Below are positions 8,890 through 16,714 of a stretch of DNA of 64,000 nucleotides, in pieces. Under the pieces are notes generated by a model that was given only the letters and a program-made list of their open reading frames with translations, ran no database searches and was not told the DNA's origin. Every line of letters starts with the position of its first letter. Positions within the stretch are counted from its first letter, which is position 1. The position numbers and the translations under genes are program-made. Source of the DNA: GCA-003244245 sp035606945 (GTDB lineage Bacteria; Actinomycetota; Actinomycetes; Mycobacteriales; Pseudonocardiaceae); assembly GCA_035606945.1 (NCBI GenBank), contig DATNDR010000079.1:1-64000 (forward strand), written 5' to 3'.

Positions 8890-9076
8890 AGCCCAGCGTG
8901 GAATCAATGTGGCGCGGGATTAGGGTGATCCGGCCGGAGCGCGTGCGGCACTGTCCCGGTGTTTGCGATCATCCCGCCGCTGTTGATCCATGTCGCTGCT
9001 GCGACCGGTCCCTCGCGGCTGGGGGAAGCACCGATCACTGGGCGAGGCTGGGCGTCTTCGGCGCGACGGAGAACCG

Positions 9077-9568
9077 TCACCAGTTCCCATCCGGTGAGCC
9101 CGGCTTAACCGGCGTATCAGGTTTGGTGGCAGTACCGGGATCAGTCTGAGTTGTCGGAGTGACTGGGTGCGCCGCGACCAACGGGGGCGGCGCTAGCACC
9201 GGACCCACTCGCCGATGAGGCAACATTTTCGGCTTGAGCGGTTTGTGGAAAGACGGCGCTAGCTGAGGTGGCGCGATGATCAGGGGTGTCGGTGCGACCA
9301 GGGCCGGAGCGACCGGTGCGTTAGCGGAATCGGGTGTAGTAGCTGGGTCGGGGTGGGTCACCGCGTTCGGGTCAGCCGCTATGTTGGCGTCGGCGGGAAC
9401 GGTCGCGGTGGGTACCGTGGGACCTGTTCTGAGACGGATCTGCTCATCAACCATGCGCTGATCGTGTTGTTGGTGTATGACCACGGTGGTCAATACGCCA
9501 ACGAGGGCTGCGGCGATCGTCAAAGGGACCAACAGAAAGTTGTCCGATCGCGCCCACTGGAAATTCAT
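9077..9568 (-). CDS. Single-pass membrane protein with long Pro/Thr/Ala-rich tail
   Basis: 163 aa. Start ATG at 9568 follows a purine-rich site. A cytoplasmic stub (MNFQWARSDN) leads to one transmembrane helix (FLLVPLTIAAALVGVLTTVV). A short helical segment (HQQHDQRMVDEQIRLR) follows, and then more than 100 residues of low-complexity P/T/A sequence ending in PGSPDGNW. It is probably membrane-anchored with an extracytoplasmic wall-spanning tail. No family recognised. Confidence 0.6.
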   Translation of the reverse strand: MNFQWARSDNFLLVPLTIAAALVGVLTTVVIHQQHDQRMVDEQIRLRTGPTVPTATVPADANIAADPNAVTHPDPATTPDSANAPVAPALVAPTPLIIAPPQLAPSFHKPLKPKMLPHRRVGPVLAPPPLVAAHPVTPTTQTDPGTATKPDTPVKPGSPDGNW

Positions 9569-10295
9569 TTCACCCCCTGGTTCGACCTCCACGAAAAAGT
9601 CGCCAGCTACATTCAAGATGCAAAGCCGCAGATACACCTGAGGGAAGTATTAGAATTCGGCAATCTAGCGGCGAGTTAAATCCCGGGCTCGCGGCTCGAT
9701 ATGGGCGCAGCACAGCTGCGGCTTAATGCTCAAACCCCTCTCCAGAGTGCTGCCCCGACCACACATACGAGAGTAGTTTGCCGTTCAGCCCGAGGGCAAC
9801 CTCCGGACACCTATGGGATGAACGAACGTACCCGACAGATCGCCCCAGCTGCCCCCACGAGGAACAGCCATCGTCCCCGCAGACTGAGCCCGGATCCACC
9901 GACGAGGATCCGCCCACGCGCGGGAAAGGGTGGCAGTTGACGTTGCAATGGCTGCCGGTCATGGTCTTTCGGGCCAGGGTACGGCCCCGATGCGGTCAGC
10001 GGCGTCGCGAGCGGTTGCACTGCTGACGTGGGTGTACTTCTGGGTAACCCGGTGTGTCGTCCGTTGTTGCGCCAGCAGGCTCGGGCAGCGATTTCCGGTG
10101 CTTCTCCGTACACATCGCCTCCATTCCGGGACCGGACCTTATTGGGTCCGCTATCCGGAATCCCGGCACGGCGGCTACTGCGATGAGTAGCTTGCTTCGC
10201 CGGAGTCCGCGGGAAGCCAAGAGCCAGGGCTCAATCGGCGTGGTGCCCAATCAACATAGGACAAGCAGCGACACCGCCTACTGGAACGCCACTTC
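9569..10295. other. Long intergenic region
   Basis: About 730 bases with no convincing gene. It holds the second copy of the 45-bp repeat (10163-10207). Predicted frames lack start signals and family similarity. Confidence 0.45.
10163..10207 (+). repeat. Dispersed direct repeat, copy 2
   Basis: Second copy of the repeat at 8293-8337, same orientation. This copy contains a perfect small hairpin, CTACT-GCGATG-AGTAG, which is broken by one base in copy 1. It lies downstream of the selO stop codon, on the opposite strand. Confidence 0.75.
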
Positions 10296-11753
10296 TCAGG
10301 TGCCGCAGTAGGTGACGTGGGGACCGCAACCCGGGGGTGCCGGCTCGGCGTAGCGCTCAAGTCCTGGACGCTGGACGAACGGGCGGGCAACGACCTCGAC
10401 GAGGCGCCGGAACGGCGCGATGTCGCCGTCGGTGGCGGCGGTCAGTGCCTCCTCCACGCGATGGTTGCGCGGGATGTAGACCGGGTTGACCTGATCCATG
10501 GCTGCCGATACGGCGTTTCGATCCGGTGGCAGCAGTGCCTGCCACCGCCCAGCCCACGCGTCGAATGCCTCTGGCTCGGCGAACAGGGATCGCGCCGAAT
10601 CTCCCCGCAGGTGCGACGACAGCGCCCGGAAGAACTGTGTGAAGTCCACCCGCTGCGCGTGCAGCAGGGCCAGCAGATCCTGGATCAGCGGTCGGTCCGG
10701 CGCGTCGAGACCGAGCTTCGCGGCCATGCCGCCTGTCCAGTAGCCCTCGTAGCGCTCGGCGAACGAGCTCACCGCGTCGGCGGCGGCCTCGACCGCCGCG
10801 TCGGTGTCTCCGTCGATCAGCGGCAGCAACGTCTCGCCCAGCTGCGCTAGGTTCCACTGCGCGATCCCGGGCTGGTTGCGGTAGGCATAGCGGCCGCCGT
10901 GATCGATCGAGCTGAAGACCGTCGCGGGATCGAAGTGGTCCATGAACGCGCAGGGGCCGTAGTCGATGGTCTCCCCGGAGATCGTCATGTTGTCGGTGTT
11001 CATGACACCGTGCACGAACCCGACGAGCATCCAGCGGGCGACCAGCGACGCCTGCGCGTCGATCACGCGCCGATAAAAGTCCAGGTAGGGGTTCTCCGCC
11101 TCGGCCGCGTCGGGATGATGGCGCGTGATCGCGTAATCGGCCAGCGTCCGGACGAGCGCCGGGTCGCCGGACGCGGCGGCGTACTGGAACGTGCCGACAC
11201 GCAAATGGCTCGCCGCGACTCGCGCGAGCACCGCACCGGGCAGCATCGTCTCCCGCACGACCTGCTCGCCGGTCGCCACCACCGCAAGCGCCCGGCTGGT
11301 GGGGATGCCGAGCGCGTGCATCGCCTCCCCGATCACGTACTCCCGCAGCATCGGCCCGACAGCCGCTTTCCCGTCCCCACCCCGAGCGAACGGGGTACGA
11401 CCGGAGCCCTTGAGATGCAGGTCGCGGCGGCGCCCTCCACGGTCGACCAGCTCGCCGAGCAGCAGCGCCCGGCCGTCTCCCAGCCGGGGCACATAGCCGC
11501 CGAACTGATGGCCGGCATAAGCCTGCGCGACTGGGCCCTGCCCGTCCGACCCCGCGTTGCCGACGAGCAGCGCGACGCCGGCCGGCTCCCGCAACGCCTC
11601 GGCATCGGCACCCAGCTCAGTGGCCAGTTCCTCATTGAGCATCAACAGGGCGGGCGCCGGCACCGATGCCGCCGTCCACGGCACGGACAAGCGGGGCAGT
11701 TCGCGGGCATAGGAGTGGTCGAACTCCAACAGTGACCGGGCGGTGACGCTCAT
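10296..11753 (-). CDS. selO: Protein adenylyltransferase SelO (YdiU)
   Basis: A 485-aa pseudokinase-fold enzyme. SelO proteins transfer AMP from ATP to Ser, Thr or Tyr of target proteins and are linked to redox stress. Recognised segments: YAGHQFGGYVPRLGDGRALL, HLKGSGRTPFARGGDGKAA (nucleotide-binding region), GVMNTDNMTISGETIDYGPC (active-site loop with metal-binding Asn and Asp) and a C-terminal YCGT. The terminal Cys corresponds to the position occupied by selenocysteine in animal SelO and Cys in bacteria. Start ATG at 11753 gives the normal N-terminus; the frame extends further but overlaps the divergent gene. selD lies 35 kb away, but this SelO has no selenocysteine codon. Confidence 0.93.
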   Translation of the reverse strand: MSVTARSLLEFDHSYARELPRLSVPWTAASVPAPALLMLNEELATELGADAEALREPAGVALLVGNAGSDGQGPVAQAYAGHQFGGYVPRLGDGRALLLGELVDRGGRRRDLHLKGSGRTPFARGGDGKAAVGPMLREYVIGEAMHALGIPTSRALAVVATGEQVVRETMLPGAVLARVAASHLRVGTFQYAAASGDPALVRTLADYAITRHHPDAAEAENPYLDFYRRVIDAQASLVARWMLVGFVHGVMNTDNMTISGETIDYGPCAFMDHFDPATVFSSIDHGGRYAYRNQPGIAQWNLAQLGETLLPLIDGDTDAAVEAAADAVSSFAERYEGYWTGGMAAKLGLDAPDRPLIQDLLALLHAQRVDFTQFFRALSSHLRGDSARSLFAEPEAFDAWAGRWQALLPPDRNAVSAAMDQVNPVYIPRNHRVEEALTAATDGDIAPFRRLVEVVARPFVQRPGLERYAEPAPPGCGPHVTYCGT

Positions 11754-11834
11754 GACTCGAGGGTACGTGGTCAGGCGAGCACGACCGACCCGATCCAGTG
11801 AGCACCCGCACCGCACCGCACTAGGCTTCAAGCT

Positions 11835-12230
11835 GTGAAGCGCAGCGAGGCCGCAACGACCCGCAGGCACGGAGATCGCCGTTCGCTGTTTGATCGGTTC
11901 GTCCAGGCGGCGTACCACCAGGTCAGCAGGGCGCCGTTCTTCGTGCTCTGTGTCTGCATCGTCGGGGGCTGGCTGGTCAGTTTTCCCTTGTGGGAAGACC
12001 ACAAGGAATGGCAGACGGTCATTCACACTGTCGCCAGTGTTCTCACGCTGTTGCTCGTAGCGCTGCTCGAGAACGCCGGTCGCCGCGCGGAAGAGGCCGC
12101 CCAGGAGAAACTCAACGTCGTTGCCGAGGCGCTGGCCGAACTGATGAGTTCGGAATCGCGTCAGGATGCTGACCTTCGAAACGCCGCGGACCGCCTGCGT
12201 GAAGCCGTCGGTCTCGAGGGGCGCCATTGA
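11835..12230 (+). CDS. Low-affinity iron permease family membrane protein
   Basis: 131 aa. Two hydrophobic segments (FFVLCVCIVGGWLVSFPLW and VIHTVASVLTLLLVALLEN) are joined by a short loop with EWQTVIHT, and a helical cytoplasmic tail (EEAAQEKLNVVAEALAEL) follows. This matches the Fet4-related low-affinity iron permease family (Iron_permease). In bacteria the short form is of unproven transport function. It starts divergently from selO, with which it shares an 80-bp promoter region. Confidence 0.72.
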   Translation: MKRSEAATTRRHGDRRSLFDRFVQAAYHQVSRAPFFVLCVCIVGGWLVSFPLWEDHKEWQTVIHTVASVLTLLLVALLENAGRRAEEAAQEKLNVVAEALAELMSSESRQDADLRNAADRLREAVGLEGRH

Positions 12231-12282
12231 GGTCACCGGAGGCTTCGACAGCGAGCAGCGGCCGACCTGATGAGCAGCGCTC

Positions 12283-13437
12283 GTGAGCCCGGATGTCGAC
12301 CCAGCCGGCCGGATAGGCGCGAGCCTTGATGTCCTGCTTGCCGGGCAGCACCGGGATGGCGGTTACGTGGCCTGCCCCACCTATCCCACCTACCACTACG
12401 TGTGGTTGCGCGATGGTGCGTTCTGCGCCTACGCGCTAGGGCTGCACGGTGCACACGGCAGCGCCGCTGCTTTCCATGGGTTCGTCACCCGCACCCTGTT
12501 GCGGTATCAGGGATTGTTCAAGGCCGTCACCACACCCGGTACCGACCGTGTGCCTGTGGCGCAGATGCCCCCGGCGCGCTTCACGGTGACCGGTCATCTG
12601 GAGCAGCCCGACAAGCCGCAGGGCACGGGACAACCGGCGGACCCGGGCAATCCAGCCGGCAGTGACCAAGCGCCGTGGCCGAATTTCCAGCTCGACGGTT
12701 ATGGCATCTGGCTATGGGCGCTGGCGCAGCACGTACGCCACGGCTACCCGCTGACCACTGAGCAGCGGCATGCAGTGGCACTGGTCAGCCAGTACCTGCA
12801 AATCGCGGGAGCGTGGAACTGTTACGACTGCTGGGAGGAACACGGGGCCCGGCGGCACACCTCCACGGTGGGCGCCGTTATCGCCGGCCTGGCCGCCGCG
12901 GCCGAACTGATCGGGGACGCCGCCGCCGTCACACACGCTCAACACCTGCGTGAGTTACTGCTGGACGAGCATGTGAGGGCTGGGACGTTCGTCAAGCACA
13001 CCGGCGACGACGGGATCGACGCCAGTCTGCTGTGGTTAGCCACCCCCTTCGACGTGATACCGGCCGACGACCCGATCATGCGGCGGACGGTGGCGCGGAT
13101 TGTCGATGAACTCACCGGGCCCAGCGGAGGGCTGCGCCGCTACCTCGGGGACACCTTCTACGGCGGTGGGGAATGGGTGCTGCTGACCGCCTGGCTCGGT
13201 ACCCACATGGCGGCGATCGGTGACCTCGCCGGCGCGCGTCAACGACTGGACTGGGTCGCATCGATGTTCACCGCCGAAGGTCACCTACCCGAACAGAGCA
13301 CTGCGCACCCGCAGGCACCGAACATGGTGGCGCCGTGGGTGATGCGCTGGGGCTCGGTAGCCACCCCGCTGCTGTGGTCTCACGCGATGCATCTGGTGCT
13401 CCTACGGTCCCTGCGCGATGCGAGCGCCCTCCGGTGA
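12283..13437 (+). CDS. GH15-like (glucoamylase-type) glycoside hydrolase
   Basis: 384 aa, starting with GTG. It shows the (alpha/alpha)6 toroid signature of family GH15: YVWLRDGAFCAYAL near residue 45, FQLDGYGIWLWAL near 135, NCYDCWEEHGARRHTSTVGA near 185 (candidate general acid Glu) and EGHLPEQ near 345 (candidate base Glu). The family hydrolyses terminal alpha-glucosides such as trehalose or malto-oligosaccharides. There is no signal peptide, so it is cytoplasmic. It is shorter than typical 600-residue GH15 enzymes because the N-terminal beta-sandwich is absent. Confidence 0.85.
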   Translation: MSPDVDPAGRIGASLDVLLAGQHRDGGYVACPTYPTYHYVWLRDGAFCAYALGLHGAHGSAAAFHGFVTRTLLRYQGLFKAVTTPGTDRVPVAQMPPARFTVTGHLEQPDKPQGTGQPADPGNPAGSDQAPWPNFQLDGYGIWLWALAQHVRHGYPLTTEQRHAVALVSQYLQIAGAWNCYDCWEEHGARRHTSTVGAVIAGLAAAAELIGDAAAVTHAQHLRELLLDEHVRAGTFVKHTGDDGIDASLLWLATPFDVIPADDPIMRRTVARIVDELTGPSGGLRRYLGDTFYGGGEWVLLTAWLGTHMAAIGDLAGARQRLDWVASMFTAEGHLPEQSTAHPQAPNMVAPWVMRWGSVATPLLWSHAMHLVLLRSLRDASALR

Positions 13438-13569
13438 CGGTTGCGTCGCTTACTGCGAGAACAGCTTGATCTTCCACAGTTACGAATTCGAGCGTGTCCG
13501 ACAATCGCTTGGTGCGTCGGCACCCGACGCAGCCTTGCTCGTTCACGCGGTCACTGAAGGTGCGCGGCT

Positions 13570-13606
13570 GTGGTGGGGAGGGGACGAACCATCCCCTCCC
13601 CACCAC
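13570..13606. terminator. Bidirectional intrinsic terminator hairpin
   Basis: A perfect 15-bp stem (GTGGTGGGGAGGGGA at 13570-13584, complement at 13592-13606) with a 7-nt loop lies between the convergent GH15 gene and the small secreted protein gene. There is no U-tract, as is common for actinobacterial terminators. Confidence 0.85.
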
Positions 13607-13644
13607 GGGTACCAGCCATCAAGGTCCCGCGCTCACCAGCGAAC

Positions 13645-13881
13645 TCACCCGTTGAGTCCCGGACCAGGCAGGGGCGGGACCGGACCGGGAACAGGAGGGG
13701 ACGTCGGATCCGGCTGACCTGGGTCCGATGCCGGGGCCGAGCCGCTGGCTGCACCATCCGGCTGGGACCGAGCAGGACTACTGGCTAATACCTCCGAGCC
13801 TGCCACGCCTGATGTCGTTGCTAGTACAAGAAGCGACAAGGTCGTCGCCCTGATCAGCTGACGCACCGTGCTGTGTTCCAT
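13645..13881 (-). CDS. Small secreted Pro-rich protein
   Basis: 78 aa with a Sec-type signal peptide (LIRATTLSLLVLATTSGVAG) and a mature part rich in P, S, G and D, ending PGPGLNG. Start ATG at 13881 follows AAGGAGTAATC. No family recognised. It is probably exported to the wall or medium. Confidence 0.6.
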   Translation of the reverse strand: MEHSTVRQLIRATTLSLLVLATTSGVAGSEVLASSPARSQPDGAASGSAPASDPGQPDPTSPPVPGPVPPLPGPGLNG

Positions 13882-13943
13882 GATTACTCCTTACGTAGTT
13901 AGGATTCTCTTTCACCGTGATCGCGCCTGTGCGAGTTCTGCCG

Positions 13944-14333
13944 CTACGGCCGCGGGTCGGCACTGTTCGGCACGGTGTCGATAAACTTGAAATGCTCCCG
14001 CAGTCCGGTGACTTCCAGTGCCCAGTTGGCAGGCTGGGAGTGACACACCAGTAGCAGGTCGCGGTCTTCTCGAACAGCGAATTCGTGTACCTCGAATAGC
14101 GCCCTCAAGCCCGCAGACGACAGGAACCGCACATCATCAAGGTTCACCACCACGACCGCGACAATGACTAGCTGCGCAGTCAGAAAAGTGGCCAGCTGCG
14201 GCGCGGTTAGCGCGTCGATCTCGGCCCCTACGGTGACCACCCGGGCGCTGGGACCGTAGGGAGCGACCTGGAGGTCCATGATGTCGGAAGATAACGGTCC
14301 TGTCCTGCTCAGCGCGCCAGGTAATAGCGCCAT
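13944..14333 (-). CDS. STAS-domain anti-sigma-factor antagonist
   Basis: 129 aa. The STAS fold is visible from VVTVGAEIDALTAPQL through VVNLDDVRFLSSAGLRALF, which holds the serine normally phosphorylated by an anti-sigma kinase, to a C-terminal FKFIDTV strand. Proteins of this class release a sigma factor by binding its anti-sigma factor. Start ATG at 14333 follows AAGGGAGC. It lies 70 bp downstream of the small membrane-protein gene on the same strand, likely cotranscribed from the SigF-like promoter at 14841-14866. A SigF/SigB-type sigma gene lies 2.4 kb away. A truncated paralogue is at 1439-1624. Confidence 0.88.
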   Translation of the reverse strand: MALLPGALSRTGPLSSDIMDLQVAPYGPSARVVTVGAEIDALTAPQLATFLTAQLVIVAVVVVNLDDVRFLSSAGLRALFEVHEFAVREDRDLLLVCHSQPANWALEVTGLREHFKFIDTVPNSADPRP

Positions 14334-14403
14334 CTGCAGCTCCCTTCTCAATCTCGGTGGCGCACCTCAGGCGCTTTACGCTCATGTCGGACTTCAAAGA
14401 GAC

Positions 14404-14655
14404 TCATACGCCCGAAGCTCGCGAGTATGATCCGACTTTTTCTCGAGCGAAGCGATCCCGTCGCGGTTCGGTCGAGCAATCCATTTGACGGGCTGCTTGC
14501 AGGTCGTGCAACTGCTTGTAGAGAAATGTTTGCGCTACTGCTTGCCGCCTAGCTCGAACCGCCCGCTTGCGCTCGCTAAAGGCGTACCCTATGAATACGC
14601 CAAGCGCGAAGATCACCAGAACGGATGCCGATAGAAAGATCGATCCAACAGCCAT
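14404..14655 (-). CDS. Small single-pass membrane protein, paralogue of 4193-4366
   Basis: 83 aa. One transmembrane helix (SIFLSASVLVIFALGVFIGY), then the basic FSERKRAVRARRQAVAQTFL segment and a charged tail. Start ATG at 14655 follows GGAGGAGTAGGGAA. It precedes the STAS gene in the same direction, so the pair may form a small stress operon. Its left-hand paralogue ends 26 residues earlier at a TAG. Unknown function; the conserved basic region after the helix suggests a membrane-proximal interaction. Confidence 0.72.
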   Translation of the reverse strand: MAVGSIFLSASVLVIFALGVFIGYAFSERKRAVRARRQAVAQTFLYKQLHDLQAARQMDCSTEPRRDRFAREKVGSYSRASGV

Positions 14656-14870
14656 TTCCCTACTCCTCCGTACCGGTCTCCCATGTAGTTGGTGAGGGAT
14701 CAGTCAAGGATCAACCAGCAACTCGCCGACCACGTGTCAGTTCCGCGAAAAGCCGCGCCGCAGCCCTATTGGCACCATTCTCACCCCCTGTCCGTGTGGG
14801 CTGGGCCAGCTAGGAGACGCTGACCTTTGGTTGCACTGAGTTACCCGCGCTCACCCGTGAGTAAACGTGG
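14437..14870 (-). repeat. Diverged inverted duplication, right copy
   Basis: Inverted counterpart of 4021-4411, including promoter, leader and membrane-protein gene. It has about 40-50 extra bases between leader and gene. Divergence is greater in the spacer than in the promoter and coding part. Confidence 0.85.
14841..14866 (-). promoter_or_regulatory. SigF-like promoter of the small membrane protein-STAS operon
   Basis: On the minus strand GTTT (14866-14863), 16 nt, GGGTAA (14846-14841), the same boxes and spacing as the left copy at 4025-4050. It lies about 185 bp upstream of the coding start. Confidence 0.6.
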
Positions 14871-14907
14871 GCCATCGCCGGATCCAGGTGGAAACGTGCT
14901 GAAGCAA

Positions 14908-15123
14908 CTACTGGGTAACTCCGATCGCAGGTTGGCGACGCGCCGCGACGAGGAGCCCGATGCCGATCACAGTTGCGATGATGGCGATGGCCGTCGCGAT
15001 CCGTGCCCAGTCCGGCGCCTCGGCAGCGAGCGCCTCGGCAGCGAAGAACACCGGCACGCCCAGCAGGGCGGACACCGCCCGCGAGACGATGACCGTGAGC
15101 AGCCCGCCACGACTCAGCGACAA
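14908..15123 (-). CDS. Small two-helix membrane protein
   Basis: 71 aa from a TTG start. Two hydrophobic segments are seen: VIVSRAVSALLGVPVFFAAE, and ARIATAIAIIATVIGIGLLV near the C-terminus. The hydrophobic pattern supports a real gene, but the start is not certain and no family was recognised. Confidence 0.45.
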   Translation of the reverse strand: MSLSRGGLLTVIVSRAVSALLGVPVFFAAEALAAEAPDWARIATAIAIIATVIGIGLLVAARRQPAIGVTQ

Positions 15124-15150
15124 TCGTTGTGTGGGCCTTGCCGGTTACCG

Positions 15151-15341
15151 TCACAGGGGCGAGTTCCTGGAGCGGGGGTCAGCGGCGCGAGCACGCCGCG
15201 AGACTTGGGTCCCCACAGCGCGATGCAGGCGTACGGCCCGGTGATGTCGCACTCGATCCCGCCGCGGGAGTTCAACGCTTGGGTGTAGGTGACCGTGCCC
15301 GGTCGACGGGCGAACGACCGCACCGTAGCCGAGTTCACCAA
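15151..15341 (-). pseudogene. Remnant of a DMGDH/GcvT-like aminomethyltransferase
   Basis: The frame contains GTVTYTQALNSRGGIECDIT followed directly by YACIALWGPKSRGVLAPLT. In dimethylglycine dehydrogenase-like and GcvT-like proteins these two blocks occur in this order but are separated by about 40-60 residues. The deletion between them and the missing flanks show a decayed fragment. Confidence 0.55.
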
Positions 15342-15495
15342 CCCCCGACTTCGATCGCCTACTCCAGCATGTGCAGCGGGCTGACTGACCGTATCTTCGC
15401 TGTGCGCACTGGGCAGGCACCGATCCGCTGACGGTGCCGTAGCGCACAGCGTGTTGATGCCGCTACCCGGGAATCTGCCCCTACGGTGTGGCTGC

Positions 15496-15945
15496 GTGAG
15501 TGAAACACCAATCTATGATCAGCTCCGTGGGGAACGGATCAACGCTGACGTGCCGGCCGACGGCGCTGATCGGCAACAGGTTGGTCAGCATGGGCAGCAT
15601 CGTGCGCCCGCTGCCTCGCTGAGTGGGCCGGCGGTACCCGCTCGACCGGCAGCATCCGGGGCCGAGCCTGTCACGAATCAGCACTATTCCGCGGCGGTCG
15701 AGCAGGCGGTGCAGGCCGCGCTGAGCGCCGCGCGGCGGGCCAGGTTCGCGGCTGGGACACGGGCGGCCCGTCGCCCCGCAACTCACGCGCGTCACCGGGC
15801 GGCGCATTCTGCCGGCAATCCCCAGCTGCCGGCAGACGGCCGCACCTCAACCGCGCTTGACGCGGCGACGTTCTCCTGGTTTGAACGGCCGGATGGCTCG
15901 ATCGACGTCCAGCAGCGTGATCGAGCGCAGCACAGATGTAGCTAG
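15496..15945 (+). CDS. Hypothetical actinobacterial protein (SETPIYDQL N-terminus)
   Basis: 149 aa from GTG at 15496. The N-terminus SETPIYDQLRGERINADVP resembles short actinobacterial proteins that begin this way. The middle is Ala/Arg-rich with a helix (YSAAVEQAVQAALSAARRAR), and the end is FSWFERPDGSID. No enzyme motif. Ends 15 bp before the convergent MarR gene. Confidence 0.55.
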   Translation: MSETPIYDQLRGERINADVPADGADRQQVGQHGQHRAPAASLSGPAVPARPAASGAEPVTNQHYSAAVEQAVQAALSAARRARFAAGTRAARRPATHARHRAAHSAGNPQLPADGRTSTALDAATFSWFERPDGSIDVQQRDRAQHRCS

Positions 15946-15959
15946 CGTTGCGCCGCGGG

Positions 15960-16505
15960 CTAGCAGGTAGTACCGCTGGGCATGTGATGAGGTGTGCCGT
16001 TGGGCCGATCTGTGGTCCAGCCCAGGGCCCATGCTTCGCTGGGTGGGACCTCTCCGGCGGCTTGGGCGAAAGCCCGCAGTGCCGGTACCAAGTCGCCGCG
16101 GAGCGAGGCCGGCATCTTGGCGAGGACGTTCTCGATGGCGGCGCGCCGGCGCTCGGTCATCTGCAGTACGAGCTCCCGACCTGACGGGGTCAGTCGCAGG
16201 ATCAGGTTGCGGCGGTCGGCGGGATCGTCACTGCGGTGGATCAGGCCCGCCTCGACGAGCCTGTCACACCGGCGAGTGGCGTTCGACGGGTGCACGCCGA
16301 GCGCCTGCGCGACGGACGCCAGGTTTTGCGGTCCACGGCTGGCGATCATTACCAGCACCCGAAGCTGGGGCAAGGTCACCCGATCTTCCACGCTCGCTAC
16401 CGACTGTGCGGTGACCGCGATCAAAACCCGCGTCGCGAGCATGACGGCCTCGACCTCCTCCTGAGTGGGACGAGGCGTCTCAGCGTCGGATTCGATCGAT
16501 CCCAT
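15960..16505 (-). CDS. MarR-family transcriptional regulator
   Basis: 181 aa. The winged helix-turn-helix covers residues about 60-120: LPQLRVLVMIASRGPQNLAS, LGVHPSNATRRCDRLVEAGL and the wing DDPADRRNLILRLTPSG. Terminal helices form the dimer interface. It is an ATG start at the edge of a 200-bp region shared with the divergent sigma gene. A MarR ligand cannot be predicted. Confidence 0.88.
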   Translation of the reverse strand: MGSIESDAETPRPTQEEVEAVMLATRVLIAVTAQSVASVEDRVTLPQLRVLVMIASRGPQNLASVAQALGVHPSNATRRCDRLVEAGLIHRSDDPADRRNLILRLTPSGRELVLQMTERRRAAIENVLAKMPASLRGDLVPALRAFAQAAGEVPPSEAWALGWTTDRPNGTPHHMPSGTTC

Positions 16506-16618
16506 AGGTCAGTGTCCCCTGCTCTCGGCCGGCTTACACCGCATTTCGACCGGTGGGTCGTGCTTACCACGGCGGTACCCGCGGTGAACTACTCCAAAAG
16601 TGTGCATTAACGCAATAA

Positions 16619-16645
16619 GTGTGCTTGCGCAATATTTGCGGGTAT
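16619..16645 (+). promoter_or_regulatory. SigF-like promoter of the sigma-factor gene
   Basis: GTGT (16619-16622), 17 nt, GGGTAT (16640-16645), 70 bp upstream of the ATG at 16715. The -10 box fits; the -35 box differs from GTTT by one base. If real it implies autoregulation. Confidence 0.4.
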
Positions 16646-16714
16646 CCTAGGTCTGGTGAGAGGCGGTTTGGCGCCCCTGGCCTGGTGAAGGACAGATCGT
16701 CGGAGGAAGAGCCG

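Noticed and set aside
10296..11753. Selenocysteine in SelO
   Set aside because: The C-terminal residues are YCGT with an ordinary stop after Thr; the position normally holding Sec in animals is Cys here.
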